A stretch of DNA of 44,276 nucleotides from positions 1 to 44,276 of the forward strand of contig CALUUY010000008.1 of the NCBI GenBank assembly GCA_944324095.1, given 5' to 3'. Positions within the stretch are counted from its first letter, which is position 1. Each line of letters opens with the position of its first letter. Made by a program: the position numbers and the translations under genes. Below the pieces are notes generated by a model that saw nothing but the letters and a program-made list of their open reading frames with translations, had not been told where the DNA came from and did no database searches. Positions 8,008 through 16,304 of the stretch are shown in pieces. Source of the stretch: an uncultured Elusimicrobiales bacterium. Its GTDB lineage: Bacteria > Elusimicrobiota > Elusimicrobia > Elusimicrobiales > Elusimicrobiaceae.

Positions 8008-8035
8008 TTGAAAATTAATTTAAATGAATTATACT
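8008..8035 (+). promoter_or_regulatory. Promoter of the short osmC gene
   Basis: TTGAAA (8008-8013), a 16-nt spacer, then TATACT (8030-8035). The predicted start near 8042 leaves about 23 nt to the ATG at 8065, including the AGGAG ribosome site. The -35 TTG could be mistaken for a start codon of a longer frame. Confidence 0.65.
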
Positions 8036-8064
8036 TATTCATATATATGATTAGGAGTTTGCGT

Positions 8065-8424
8065 ATGAAAATTACTTTTCCCGGCAATAAAAAAGTAAAT
8101 GGCGGAGACGCCAGCGGCCCCACGCCCATTGATTTATTTTTGGCCTCTCTAGGCAGCTGCAGCGGGGTATTTGTGCTTAACTTTTTAAAAATGCACTACT
8201 TGCCGGAAAATGTATATCTTACCCTAAACCCTATTTGGAACATCAATGAATATGTAATTGAAAAAATAGAACTTTTTATTCACTTGCCGCCTGGCTTTCC
8301 GGCCGGGTTTGACCACGCCCTCGTGGAAGTAGCCAAACGTTGCCTGGTAGCCCGGCACGTTAAAATCGCCCACGACATACGCATTGTTAGGGATGAAGGC
8401 CCCGCCCCCAAGCAGGCTGTTTAA
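8065..8424 (+). CDS. OsmC-family protein, short form
   Basis: OsmC/Ohr proteins are thiol peroxidases that act on organic hydroperoxides through two conserved cysteines. This 119-residue copy has one cysteine at Cys32 (SLGSCSGV) and one at Cys93 (KRCLVARHV), in the expected places. The usual CPV around the second cysteine is CLV here. It is shorter at the N-terminus than the other two OsmC proteins in this window. Start choice: the ATG at 8065 follows AGGAG by 7 nt, while the upstream in-frame TTG at 8008 is part of the promoter. It is monocistronic, with a bidirectional terminator downstream. Confidence 0.85.
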   Translation: MKITFPGNKKVNGGDASGPTPIDLFLASLGSCSGVFVLNFLKMHYLPENVYLTLNPIWNINEYVIEKIELFIHLPPGFPAGFDHALVEVAKRCLVARHVKIAHDIRIVRDEGPAPKQAV

Positions 8425-8443
8425 TCTCCACTCCTTTTAAACC

Positions 8444-8473
8444 AAAAACCCCGCTTTTAAAAGCGGGGTTTTT
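8444..8473. terminator. Bidirectional terminator
   Basis: A perfect 30-bp palindrome consists of an A-run, CCCCGC, a TTTT/AAAA centre, GCGGGG and a T-run. It separates the convergent osmC and 8491-9507 genes and has the A/T flanks to terminate both. Confidence 0.92.
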
Positions 8474-8490
8474 AGCAGTACAACAAATAC

Positions 8491-9507
8491 TTAATACAAA
8501 AAGAAGGAGGATGGATATTCCGGCATTTGGGCACCGCTTTTATAAAAATCAATCAGCAATTTCCAATCATCCTGCGCGGCACTCTCTGCCGGGAAAAAGC
8601 GTATAAAACTTTCCATCTGGTGCACCATTAGCCGTCTTAACTCCAACACAGAATAAATATGGTCATCCGTGGATTGTTCCGCCGCGCGAAGGGCACACTC
8701 TTTTAAGTTTTTCTTAATAGTGCCATAGGCCGTTACGTCTTGCATAATGGGGCCTAAATATTTAAGGCCAACTTTTACATCTTTTTCCAATACGGCTGCA
8801 TTTACTTCAAACGGCACCGGGGTTTGCTCAAAACGGCTTTGCATAATAATCTGTAAAAACCGAACCCGATCCACAGAATTAAGCCGCGGCAAGAAATTAT
8901 CGCTTAAACGTTGGGCCACCGCTTCAGCCAATAATGTACGGTACGAGGGAAAAGATTCTATTTTCTGCCAAGGCTGGGTAAGCAGCCCCGGGTTTTTATT
9001 GCGAAAAGTTTGCTCTGCCTGTTCTTGTGCGGCAACCAGTTCCTTCTCCAATATTTGCAACTTAGTGTGGTTTAAAGCCAAATTATTTTGCAGCTTGGAA
9101 AATAACACCATCAGCCACGCGTTCATCCCCAACATATTTTGTGTATCTTGCCGGGACATCATACCTTTGGTCTGCTTCCATAACTGGTTTAACAGCGGTT
9201 TATTTACCCCGCCTGCCCCCACTACCTGCACCAACGGGCTATTATGCTGGGCGGCCACGGTTAATGCGCGTTTAATAATCATCTTTTCCTTGCCCCGTTT
9301 AACCAAAGCTTCTATGCGGGCATTATCCAGCACAGCCGCCGCACGCGGCGCCGCAGCGGCTGTTTTACTAGCCAGCACCGGTAACGAAGCCGATTTTTTA
9401 GCCAATATCAATGCAGAACGGCCCGCCGCCTGCCCCCAACCGGCAGCCGGTAAACAAAACATCAAAAAAACAATCATATATTTATGATATCTATGCATAA
9501 TTTTCAT
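8491..9507 (-). CDS. Secreted protein of unknown function
   Basis: This 338-residue protein has a signal peptide (hydrophobic MIVFLMFCLPAAGW, probable cleavage near GWGQ-A). The mature part is Ala- and Leu-rich with long predicted helices, including LQILEKELVAAQEQAEQTF, which looks like a coiled coil. There are no cysteines after the signal region and no recognised catalytic motif. The first ATG at 9507 lacks a strong Shine-Dalgarno; ATGs a few codons later (MHRYHKY, MIVFLMF) are alternatives that would not change the mature protein. It stands alone between a convergent terminator and the divergent spacer region. I do not recognise the family. Confidence 0.7.
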   Translation of the reverse strand: MKIMHRYHKYMIVFLMFCLPAAGWGQAAGRSALILAKKSASLPVLASKTAAAAPRAAAVLDNARIEALVKRGKEKMIIKRALTVAAQHNSPLVQVVGAGGVNKPLLNQLWKQTKGMMSRQDTQNMLGMNAWLMVLFSKLQNNLALNHTKLQILEKELVAAQEQAEQTFRNKNPGLLTQPWQKIESFPSYRTLLAEAVAQRLSDNFLPRLNSVDRVRFLQIIMQSRFEQTPVPFEVNAAVLEKDVKVGLKYLGPIMQDVTAYGTIKKNLKECALRAAEQSTDDHIYSVLELRRLMVHQMESFIRFFPAESAAQDDWKLLIDFYKSGAQMPEYPSSFFLY

Positions 9508-9551
9508 CTGTGCTCTACTTTAATTGTGGCAATTAACTACCCGAATAAAAA

Positions 9552-9565
9552 GGGCCTTAAGGCCC
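9552..9565. repeat. Short GC-rich palindrome
   Basis: GGGCCTTAAGGCCC is a perfect palindrome. Read on the minus strand it runs into TTTTTATT, so it may be a back-up terminator behind the stronger hairpin at 9594-9624. Confidence 0.5.
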
Positions 9566-9593
9566 ATAAATCAATTATTTTTAGTCCTAAAAA

Positions 9594-9624
9594 TATACGG
9601 GCCTTTATAACAAAGGCCCGTATA
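9594..9624 (-). terminator. Rho-independent terminator of the nad operon
   Basis: TATACGGGCCTTT and AAAGGCCCGTATA pair over 13 bp around a 5-nt loop. On the minus strand this is followed by TTTTTAGG. It sits just after the aminotransferase stop. Confidence 0.9.
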
Positions 9625-9629
9625 ATAAA

Positions 9630-10835
9630 CTATAAGTTTTCTTTAATTGTTTGCGCTAGGCGTTTAACGCCCTGAATAATTTGCTCCCGGCTGGAATAAG
9701 AAAAGTTTAAGCGCATATCATTATGTACATCCGCCTGCGGATAAAAATCCACACCGGAAACATACGCCACATTGTTTTCCAAAGCACGGGGCAACATAGT
9801 AGCCGCATTTAGCTTAGCCGGCAAGGTAAGCCATAAAAACAACCCCCCTTCCGGGTGCGTCCAGCTAACGCCGGCAGGCATATTTTCTTTAAGCATCTGA
9901 AGCATTAAATCCCGCTTTTCTTTATAGGCCGCTACAATTTGTTTGATATGGGCCCGCAAAAGGCCGCGTTTTAAATATTCTTTAGCCGCCAGCTGTAAAA
10001 TGGGAGACGTGCACAAATCCATAGCCTGCTTTAAAATAACCAGTTTTTTGATAATTTCTTCCGGCCCTAAGATGTACCCCAAACGAAACCCGGGTACAAA
10101 TACTTTAGAAAAGGTAAACAAAGTAAGCACATTGCCTTGACCATTGTCTAACTTATAAAACGTTTTGGGAGCTTCCCCTTCAAAACGCACTTGACGGTAA
10201 GGGGAGTCTTCCACAATAAGCGTACCGTATTTTTTGGCAATTTCCAAAATTTTTAAACGGCGTTCTTCCGGAATAGTTGTACCGGTAGGGTTTTGGAAGT
10301 CCGGCACTAAATAGATAAATTTACAAATTTCGCCTTTTTGCTGCAAACGGGCCAAAATGGCTTCAATATCTTCTGCCAAGACGCCTTGATTATCGCTCTT
10401 AGCACCAATAATATCTGCCCCTGCCACGTGGAATGCCTGCAACGCACCCAAATAAGTGGGGGCTGCCGTAATGATGTGATCCCCGGGGTTTAAAAATAAC
10501 CGGGCCACCATATCCAGCGCCTGCTGCGCGGCCGAAACCACCAATAAATTGCCTCTTTGGCAGTCAATACCTTCGCTCTCTTTTAATAAGGAAACCAACT
10601 CATTTTTAAAAGAATCCTGCCCTTCCGTTGTACCGTACTGCAAAGCCTCTTTGGAGGAATTTTTAAGCACGTCCTGCATAATATTGGCCACATCCTGCGT
10701 GGGAAACATATCCGGGTCAGGCAAGCCGCCGGCAAACGAGATAATTTCCGGCTTTGATAATAATTTTAAAAGTTCACGAATGGCAGAAGCTTTACTGCGC
10801 GTTACCACCGCGGAAAACAGTTTATTATAATCCAT
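9630..10835 (-). CDS. PLP-dependent aminotransferase, class I/II (LysN/KAT-like)
   Basis: This 401-residue fold-type I aminotransferase probably transfers amino groups between an amino acid and a 2-oxo acid in the cytosol. Visible landmarks are ISFAGGLPDPDMFP near the N-terminus, GTTEGQDSF, VPDFQNPTG with the cofactor-contacting Asn, VEDSPYRQVRF, and TFSKVFVPGFRLGY with the Schiff-base lysine (about residue 246). The GGLPDP start and the PGFRLGYI context resemble the 2-aminoadipate/multi-substrate (LysN, KAT) group and the enzyme half of MocR proteins, without the DNA-binding half. The exact substrate cannot be read from sequence. It is the last gene of the nadA-nadC operon, 12 nt after nadC, with a GAGGAG ribosome site. 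Confidence 0.88.
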   Translation of the reverse strand: MDYNKLFSAVVTRSKASAIRELLKLLSKPEIISFAGGLPDPDMFPTQDVANIMQDVLKNSSKEALQYGTTEGQDSFKNELVSLLKESEGIDCQRGNLLVVSAAQQALDMVARLFLNPGDHIITAAPTYLGALQAFHVAGADIIGAKSDNQGVLAEDIEAILARLQQKGEICKFIYLVPDFQNPTGTTIPEERRLKILEIAKKYGTLIVEDSPYRQVRFEGEAPKTFYKLDNGQGNVLTLFTFSKVFVPGFRLGYILGPEEIIKKLVILKQAMDLCTSPILQLAAKEYLKRGLLRAHIKQIVAAYKEKRDLMLQMLKENMPAGVSWTHPEGGLFLWLTLPAKLNAATMLPRALENNVAYVSGVDFYPQADVHNDMRLNFSYSSREQIIQGVKRLAQTIKENL

Positions 10836-10847
10836 TCTTTCTGCTCC

Positions 10848-11690
10848 TCAAATTTCAATCTTATTATATTCTACAATTTTTAAACTTAAATCTTTTGCAG
10901 GTACGGAATGCGTCAACGCGCCGGAAGAAATGACATCCGGCCCGGCTTGGCAGTAGGCTTCCAAATTTTCTAAAGTAACCCCGCCGGAAATTTCTATCAG
11001 AGCCTTACCGTTTACTATTTTTTTACATTCGGCCGCTTGTTCAGGCGTCATATTATCCAACATAATAATATCCGCCCCGGCCTGCAGCGCTTCAAGCACT
11101 TGTTGAGGGGTTTCCGTTTCCACCTCTATCTTAGGCGTATGCCCGATAACTGCTTTTATTTTTTCCACCGCTTTGGTAATAGAACCCGCCGCCGCGATGT
11201 GATTGTCTTTAATCATCACGCTGTCGGCCAGCGTCATACGGTGGTTGCGTGCACCACCCACCCGCACGGCATATTTATCCAACCGGCGCATACCCGGCTG
11301 CGTTTTGCGGGTGTCCACAATCATCACCCCATATTTTTTACCCACACGCGCATAAGCCCGGCTGGCGGAAGCAATGCCGGATAAACGCTGCATAAAATTT
11401 AAAGCGGTGCGTTCTGCCTTTAAAATAGAAATAGCCGCGCCGGATAAACGAAGGACTTCTTCTCCTGTTTTTACCTCGTCCCCGTCTTTCTTAAGCGGTG
11501 TAAACTCAACAGCCGGATCCACCAGCTCAAACACTTGGCGGGCAATGTCCATACCACACAGCACCAAGTCTTCCTTGGCGCGCACTACGGCAATAGCGCC
11601 GTCGGTAGGGGTAAAGATGTTATCGGTGGTAATGTCCCCCAAGCCCAAATCTTCTTCTAAAGCAAGTAAAATTATTTTATCGGTAATCAT
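10848..11690 (-). CDS. nadC: Nicotinate-nucleotide pyrophosphorylase (quinolinate phosphoribosyltransferase)
   Basis: NadC converts quinolinate and PRPP to nicotinate mononucleotide with release of CO2, the step after NadA in de novo NAD synthesis. The 280-residue length is standard. The N-terminal EDLGLGDITTDNIF, the segment TALNFMQRLSGIAS, and the signature DTRKTQPGMRRLDKYAV followed by GGARNHRM provide the substrate-binding Arg, Lys and His residues. The C-terminal barrel motifs IEVETET and IMLDNM are present. Its ATG overlaps the nadA stop by 4 nt (ATGA), so the two are coupled. Confidence 0.96.
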   Translation of the reverse strand: MITDKIILLALEEDLGLGDITTDNIFTPTDGAIAVVRAKEDLVLCGMDIARQVFELVDPAVEFTPLKKDGDEVKTGEEVLRLSGAAISILKAERTALNFMQRLSGIASASRAYARVGKKYGVMIVDTRKTQPGMRRLDKYAVRVGGARNHRMTLADSVMIKDNHIAAAGSITKAVEKIKAVIGHTPKIEVETETPQQVLEALQAGADIIMLDNMTPEQAAECKKIVNGKALIEISGGVTLENLEAYCQAGPDVISSGALTHSVPAKDLSLKIVEYNKIEI

Positions 11691-12730
11691 TTGGTCAGCT
11701 CAAACATTTTTTCTATGGCTTTATAAGCCGCCTTGGCCGTGGCCGGATCCACCTGCACTTCCTGCCCGGGAAGAGGTTCCGCCAAAGCCTGTAAAGTATT
11801 GGCCAGCGTATTGCGTTTCATATAAGAACACACTCCAAACGGCCAAATAAACGTTTTATCCGGATGTTCGGCTTCCATACGGTTTACCATACCAAACTCC
11901 GTAAGCATACCTATCACGCGGGCAGAAGTTTTGGCCACAAAATCAGCCATTCCTTTGGTACTGCCGACATAATCGCATAAACGGCAAATTTCTATGGGGC
12001 ATTCCGGATGGGCCACAATTTGTATGCCCGGATGCTGGGCACGAAGCGCTTCTATGTGTTCGGGGCGGTATTTATCGTGCACGCAGCAAGACCCGCCGGA
12101 AGAGATAATCTTTTTAGGCGTACCGCGACGTACTAACTCAGCCGATAAGTTTTGAGCCATCAGCATATCCGGCACAAAAATCAGTTCATCCCCGGGCATT
12201 TTTTGGGCAATATCATAGACATTGCCGGAGGTTACGCAAGAATCACTCTGCGCTTTTACGTCTGCCGTACTGTTGATATAACACAATACCGGTACGCCCG
12301 GGTGTTTGGCTTTTAAGCGGGCTAAATCTTCGCCCGTCATAGAATCGGCCAACGAACAACCTGCGTGCCCGGCAGGAATAAAAACCTGTTTGCCCGGATT
12401 AATAATTTTGGCTGTTTCCGCCATAAACCACACGCCGGCAAAAATGATGACGTCCGCCTGAGTTTGCTTGGCTTTTAGGCTTAGCTCGTAAGAGTCCCCC
12501 CTAAAATCAGCCACCCCATAAACCAGTTCCGGGCTGGTGTAAGAGTGCGCCAGTACCACGGCATTTTTTTCTTTCTTCAGGCGGTTAATCTCCAAAGTAA
12601 GCGGGGCAGCGGCCAGGCAGTCCTGCAACGACCATTTGGCAGATTTGCTTTTAGATACACAACCAAGAAGCCCATATAATCTATGGGCTTCTTGGGAAAT
12701 CTGCTCTTGAGTAAAAGCCACAGCCGCCAT
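11687..12730 (-). CDS. nadA: Quinolinate synthase
   Basis: NadA condenses iminoaspartate with dihydroxyacetone phosphate to make quinolinate and carries a [4Fe-4S] cluster. The 347-residue protein has the expected three widely spaced cysteine sites: Cys125 in HAGCSLADS, Cys215/216 in GGSCCVHDKY and Cys301 in FGVCSYMKR. It also has HSYTSPELVYGVAD and the conserved PECPIEI segment. Its start overlaps the upstream lipoprotein stop by 1 nt (TAATG). No nadB (aspartate oxidase) or aspartate dehydrogenase gene is in this operon, so the iminoaspartate source must be encoded elsewhere. Confidence 0.96.
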   Translation of the reverse strand: MAAVAFTQEQISQEAHRLYGLLGCVSKSKSAKWSLQDCLAAAPLTLEINRLKKEKNAVVLAHSYTSPELVYGVADFRGDSYELSLKAKQTQADVIIFAGVWFMAETAKIINPGKQVFIPAGHAGCSLADSMTGEDLARLKAKHPGVPVLCYINSTADVKAQSDSCVTSGNVYDIAQKMPGDELIFVPDMLMAQNLSAELVRRGTPKKIISSGGSCCVHDKYRPEHIEALRAQHPGIQIVAHPECPIEICRLCDYVGSTKGMADFVAKTSARVIGMLTEFGMVNRMEAEHPDKTFIWPFGVCSYMKRNTLANTLQALAEPLPGQEVQVDPATAKAAYKAIEKMFELTK

Positions 12731-13053
12731 TATTTTTTATCCGCAGCGGCAGAATCTTCCGGAGAAGGAGGAACCGGTTCCTGGTCATCCACATCCGCTT
12801 TTACTTTTTTGGCCGGTTTTTTACCGCCCTTTACGCTTTGCAAATAAGAGGAATTGGAGATCTGTTCCTCATAAGGCAAAACCGTATCATAATCCGTTTC
12901 CGGCGCCAGCACGTTATCAAATTCCTGGTCGATAATTTGATATTTGGCGGCGTCTTTTTGCAAAGAAACCTCGGTTTGCTGTGTTTTGGTTTCACCGGAA
13001 GCGCAACCCGCAGCAATCAAAGCGGCGGCGGCCAAAAATAAAAACTGTTTCAT
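12730..13053 (-). CDS. Small lipoprotein
   Basis: This 107-residue protein has a type II signal peptide: MKQFLFLAAAALIAAGC with lipobox IAAGC and lipidated Cys17. The mature part is short, polar and Pro/Lys/Asp-rich, likely disordered, ending SPEDSAAADKK. No domain is recognised. It overlaps the nadA start by 1 nt and is the first gene of the nad operon, although nothing in it suggests NAD chemistry. A GGAGA-type ribosome site lies before the ATG. Confidence 0.8.
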   Translation of the reverse strand: MKQFLFLAAAALIAAGCASGETKTQQTEVSLQKDAAKYQIIDQEFDNVLAPETDYDTVLPYEEQISNSSYLQSVKGGKKPAKKVKADVDDQEPVPPSPEDSAAADKK

Positions 13054-13197
13054 ACCCTTTCTCCTTATATAAAATTACGCTGTAAATCCGTACTAATAAA
13101 TTATATATCATAATGGCCTAAATTGGGGACAGTTTTTTTAAAAAATACTCCCCCCAAAAAATTTACTGCATAAAAAAGCACTTTTCTGTCTGTTTTT

Positions 13198-13206
13198 TGA
13201 TAAAAT
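13198..13206 (+). promoter_or_regulatory. Extended -10 promoter of the AGCS gene
   Basis: TGATAAAAT lies 36 nt before the ATG at 13243. The leader carries a good GGAGGA ribosome site at 13227-13232, so this gene is not of the leaderless type. Confidence 0.5.
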
Positions 13207-13242
13207 TTAAAGGTTGTGATTAAATTGGAGGAATAAAGAAAA

Positions 13243-14739
13243 ATGGAAAGTCTTACGGGCCTTTTTAGCAGTATAGCGGCATTCCTTTCGGCCCCTTCCG
13301 TACACAATGCGTACGAGATTATGAACGCGTTCAACACGCTCATTTGGGGCCCGCCGATGATCATCCTTTTATTAGGGTTGGGAATTTATTTTACCATTCG
13401 GCTGAACTTTTTGCAAAAATATACCTGGCGTGCTATGAAATTATCCGTACAGAAAGTAGAATCGGAAGGGATGGTGAGCAGCTTTGGTTCCTTGGCGGTA
13501 ATGATTGGCGCCACGGTGGGCACGGGAAGCATCATTGGGGTTACCACGGCCATTGCAGAAGGCGGGCCGGGGGCCTTGTTTTGGATGATTGTTGCCGGCT
13601 TTTTTAACTTTGCTATTAAATATTGCGAATGTTTGGTTTCGTTTAAATACCGCGTAAAACTGCCAGACGGAGAATACGTGGGCGGGCCGATGTACTATTT
13701 AAATAACATTTTAAAATTTAAATGGCTGGCCATCATTTTTGCATTGGGTACGTTGCTGATGGGTTTTACGGCAGGAAGTGCTTTGCAGTCCAACTCCATC
13801 GCGGACGCGCTGCGCGAAGGCTACAACTTAAACCCCTGGTTTGTGGGGGTATTGGTAGCCATTGCCACGGCCGTAGTAATTATTGGCGGGGTAAAACGCA
13901 TTGCAGCGTATTCTGAATGGCTGGTGCCGATTATGGGCGGGATGTATTTGCTGCTGGCTATTGTGGTGATTTGTATGAATGTGGAAAAAATCCCCAATGC
14001 CATTGTAATGGTATTTAAAGGCGCCTTTACCGGGAAAGCCGCTCTGGGCGGGGCCGTGGGGGTTGGTATTATTGCGTTTATTAAAGCCATGATACCTGCC
14101 GTAAGCGCCGGGGTTACCCGCGCCGTGCTGGCTACGGAAGCCGGTATGGGTTCGGCCTCCATAGCGGCGGCTGCAGCCAAAACCCGCAGCGCTACCCAAA
14201 TGGCTATTGTATCGGCCACGTCCGTATTTTGGGCTATTTTTATTTGCTCGCTGACGGGTATCGTCATCATTCTTGCCGGGGATTGGCAAAACCCCAACGT
14301 TTATGCGGCCAACCTGTGCAACAGCGCTTTTAAAACAGTGCCCCTTATCGGTACGCCGATACTTATATTCTCGCTGGTAATTTTCTCGTTTACCACCATT
14401 ATCGGCTGGGGATATTATATGGAAAAAGCCTTGCAGTTTTTGCGGGGGGAAAGCTTTATCAAAGCGGCGCGTATCCTGTTCATCATCCTGGTGGCCTTGG
14501 GCGGCGGCATTGGAACCACCTTTTCTTGGGATTTAACCATTGCCGATACTTTAGCCCGTACGGCGGAAGCCAATAACTCCACCCGTTTTATGTGGGCCTT
14601 GGCCATATTTACGATGACGATGATGACCGTACCCAATATTTGGGCTTTGTGGTGCTTTCGCAAAGTTATTGCCAAAACCACCCACAAAAACATTAAAACC
14701 ATTGTGGGCAAACTCCCCCCGCAAGAAAAGGTTAAATAA
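13243..14739 (+). CDS. Sodium:alanine/glycine symporter, AGCS family
   Basis: This 498-residue polytopic inner-membrane protein takes up small neutral amino acids with Na+. After an N-terminal helix and NTLIWGPPMIILLLGLGIYFT it has the family motifs MIGATVGTGSIIGVTTAIAEGGPGALFWM, YCECLVSFKYRVK, GGPMYYL and GVTRAVLATEAGMGSASIAAAAA, which mark the alanine or glycine:cation symporters (AlsT/DagA/CycA-like AGCS). About ten hydrophobic segments follow. A GGAGGA ribosome site and a terminator bound the gene, so it is transcribed alone. No glycine riboswitch-like structure is evident in its short leader. Confidence 0.93.
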   Translation: MESLTGLFSSIAAFLSAPSVHNAYEIMNAFNTLIWGPPMIILLLGLGIYFTIRLNFLQKYTWRAMKLSVQKVESEGMVSSFGSLAVMIGATVGTGSIIGVTTAIAEGGPGALFWMIVAGFFNFAIKYCECLVSFKYRVKLPDGEYVGGPMYYLNNILKFKWLAIIFALGTLLMGFTAGSALQSNSIADALREGYNLNPWFVGVLVAIATAVVIIGGVKRIAAYSEWLVPIMGGMYLLLAIVVICMNVEKIPNAIVMVFKGAFTGKAALGGAVGVGIIAFIKAMIPAVSAGVTRAVLATEAGMGSASIAAAAAKTRSATQMAIVSATSVFWAIFICSLTGIVIILAGDWQNPNVYAANLCNSAFKTVPLIGTPILIFSLVIFSFTTIIGWGYYMEKALQFLRGESFIKAARILFIILVALGGGIGTTFSWDLTIADTLARTAEANNSTRFMWALAIFTMTMMTVPNIWALWCFRKVIAKTTHKNIKTIVGKLPPQEKVK

Positions 14740-14760
14740 TCAAACTACAACCTTGTTTAC

Positions 14761-14795
14761 ACTGCCCGGCATTTACTGCCGGGCAGTTTTTATTA
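14761..14795 (+). terminator. Rho-independent terminator after the AGCS gene
   Basis: The 10-bp stem ACTGCCCGGC/GCCGGGCAGT has a 7-nt loop followed by a T-rich tail. Confidence 0.92.
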
Positions 14796-14931
14796 TTGGG
14801 CGAAATGGGCGCCCCCACACAAGCCATCCGTGTCCGTTATTGGAGCTTAATGGGAAGCTGGCGTATCCAGAGTCCCCTCATAATGCAACACAACTGAGGT
14901 GCACGCCCTAAAGGCCCCTCCTTACAAACCC

Positions 14932-14968
14932 ACAAAAACGCCTCTGCCACATTGGCAGAGGCGTTTAA
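14932..14968 (-). terminator. Rho-independent terminator of the MscS-like gene
   Basis: The 13-bp stem AAACGCCTCTGCC/GGCAGAGGCGTTT has loop ACATT. On the minus strand it is followed by TTTTTGTG. Confidence 0.9.
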
Positions 14969-14988
14969 AATAACCGCTAAAATTACGA

Positions 14989-16263
14989 CTATTGTTTAAT
15001 GCTAGCAGAGCCAAACTCCTTTACGCTCTGCACAATACTGCGCCCGCTGGGCTGTTGATAGGCGCTGAGGCCAAATTCCGGCAAGACGGAAAACAAATGG
15101 TCAAAAATATCACTTTGAAGTGCCTCGTAATCCGTCCACACCGTGGTATTTAAAAAGCAATACACTTCCAACGGCAGGCCGTTTGCACTTTGCGGCAATT
15201 GGCGAACCATTAACGTAAAATTAGGGTCATTAGACACCACATACGAGCGGCTTTGCAAATACAGCTGGGCATATTGCCTAAAAGTACCAATATTGGTTAA
15301 ATGCCGTCCGTTTAAGAAGTTTTCCTTTACGTTGTGTTCGGCGTTAAAGGCTTTAATTTCAGCTTCCTTATTATTTAAATAATCGGTTAATAATTGAATT
15401 TTTTTCAAGCGTTCCAGCATTGGCTTGTCCACAAATTTAACGGTATCCACGTCCAAGCAAATACTGCGCTGAATGCGCCGCGCCTTGGCTTCGTACATAC
15501 CGCTCCAATTTTTAAACGGTTTGGAGATGAGGTCATACGTAGGAACGCTGACGATGGTCATATCAAAGTTTTGCACCCGCACGCTGGTTAAGGAAATGTC
15601 CACAATATTTCCGTCTGCGCCGGCGGAGTCCACGGTAATCCAGTCCCCTATTTTAATGAGTTTATTGGTAGTAAGCTGAATACTGGCGGCAAAACCTAAA
15701 ATAGGGTCTTTAAATATTAAAGAAAACACCGCCGCCAAGGCTGATAAACCGGTAATAATGTACATCGGCCTCCGCCCCAGCACCAAAGAAATAATGAATA
15801 AAGAAGTTAACAGAAAAATAATAATCTTTAAAGCCTGCACCAACCCTTTTATGGGGATATTGGGGTTACGCCCGTATAAGTGGTTTAGGGTATTTAAGCC
15901 GGCATTAATCAACCAAGCAAAACTTAAGATGATAAACAAACCGGTAAGCTTGCCCATAATGGTGGCCAACCAATCCACGTTTTTAGTAATAAACACCGGG
16001 TATAAATGCATAGCCACAATGGCCGCCGCCACTACGCCAGAGGCTGTAAAAAACCGATGCGTTTGCATAGCTTTGGCCCAGCGGTCAATCTTAAACCGCA
16101 AGAGCAACCCCGACACATACCGATTAAAAAACCAAGAAAAGAACCGCGCAATTCCATATAAAATTAAAACAAAAACCACGGCTGAAAGAAGCTGCGCCAC
16201 CGGCACGTTCCAGTGATCCGGCACAAAAGGGATTTTTTGTACATAGCTTAGAATAAAATTCAT
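14989..16263 (-). CDS. Mechanosensitive channel, MscS superfamily (YbdG-like)
   Basis: This 424-residue membrane protein has five hydrophobic segments in its first half (to about residue 190), then a soluble C-terminal domain. The MscS core is visible: the pore helix and following linker IITGLSALAAVFSLIFKDPILGFAASIQLTTNKLIKIGDWI, then the beta domain VDSAGADGNIVDISLTSVRVQNFDMTIVSVPTYDLISKPFKNWS. Overall length, the N-terminal helices and the inserted C-terminal region fit the YbdG/MscM-like subgroup better than the small MscS. Such channels relieve turgor on hypo-osmotic shock. An AAGGAGC ribosome site precedes the start. It is transcribed alone and divergent from the lipoprotein at 16305. 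Confidence 0.92.
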   Translation of the reverse strand: MNFILSYVQKIPFVPDHWNVPVAQLLSAVVFVLILYGIARFFSWFFNRYVSGLLLRFKIDRWAKAMQTHRFFTASGVVAAAIVAMHLYPVFITKNVDWLATIMGKLTGLFIILSFAWLINAGLNTLNHLYGRNPNIPIKGLVQALKIIIFLLTSLFIISLVLGRRPMYIITGLSALAAVFSLIFKDPILGFAASIQLTTNKLIKIGDWITVDSAGADGNIVDISLTSVRVQNFDMTIVSVPTYDLISKPFKNWSGMYEAKARRIQRSICLDVDTVKFVDKPMLERLKKIQLLTDYLNNKEAEIKAFNAEHNVKENFLNGRHLTNIGTFRQYAQLYLQSRSYVVSNDPNFTLMVRQLPQSANGLPLEVYCFLNTTVWTDYEALQSDIFDHLFSVLPEFGLSAYQQPSGRSIVQSVKEFGSASIKQ

Positions 16264-16291
16264 AAAAGCTCCTTGCCAGCTAAAAAGTTAT

Positions 16292-16297
16292 TATAAT
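16292..16297 (+). promoter_or_regulatory. -10 box of the 16305 lipoprotein gene (leaderless layout)
   Basis: A perfect TATAAT lies 7 nt before the ATG at 16305. There is no Shine-Dalgarno between, so the transcript should begin at the start codon. Confidence 0.5.
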
Positions 16298-16304
16298 TAA
16301 GTGT

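Noticed and set aside
8008-8064. N-terminal extension of the short OsmC gene from a TTG
   Set aside because: The TTG is part of a good -35 element, and the ATG at 8065 has a well-placed AGGAG.
13065-13197. Possible amino-acid riboswitch upstream of the AGCS symporter
   Set aside because: The region is low-complexity A/T/C-rich without paired arms, and the promoter leaves a leader of about 30 nt.
13828-14297. Long antisense frames inside the AGCS gene
   Set aside because: They mirror the codon pattern of a well-supported membrane transporter and carry no start signals or domains.
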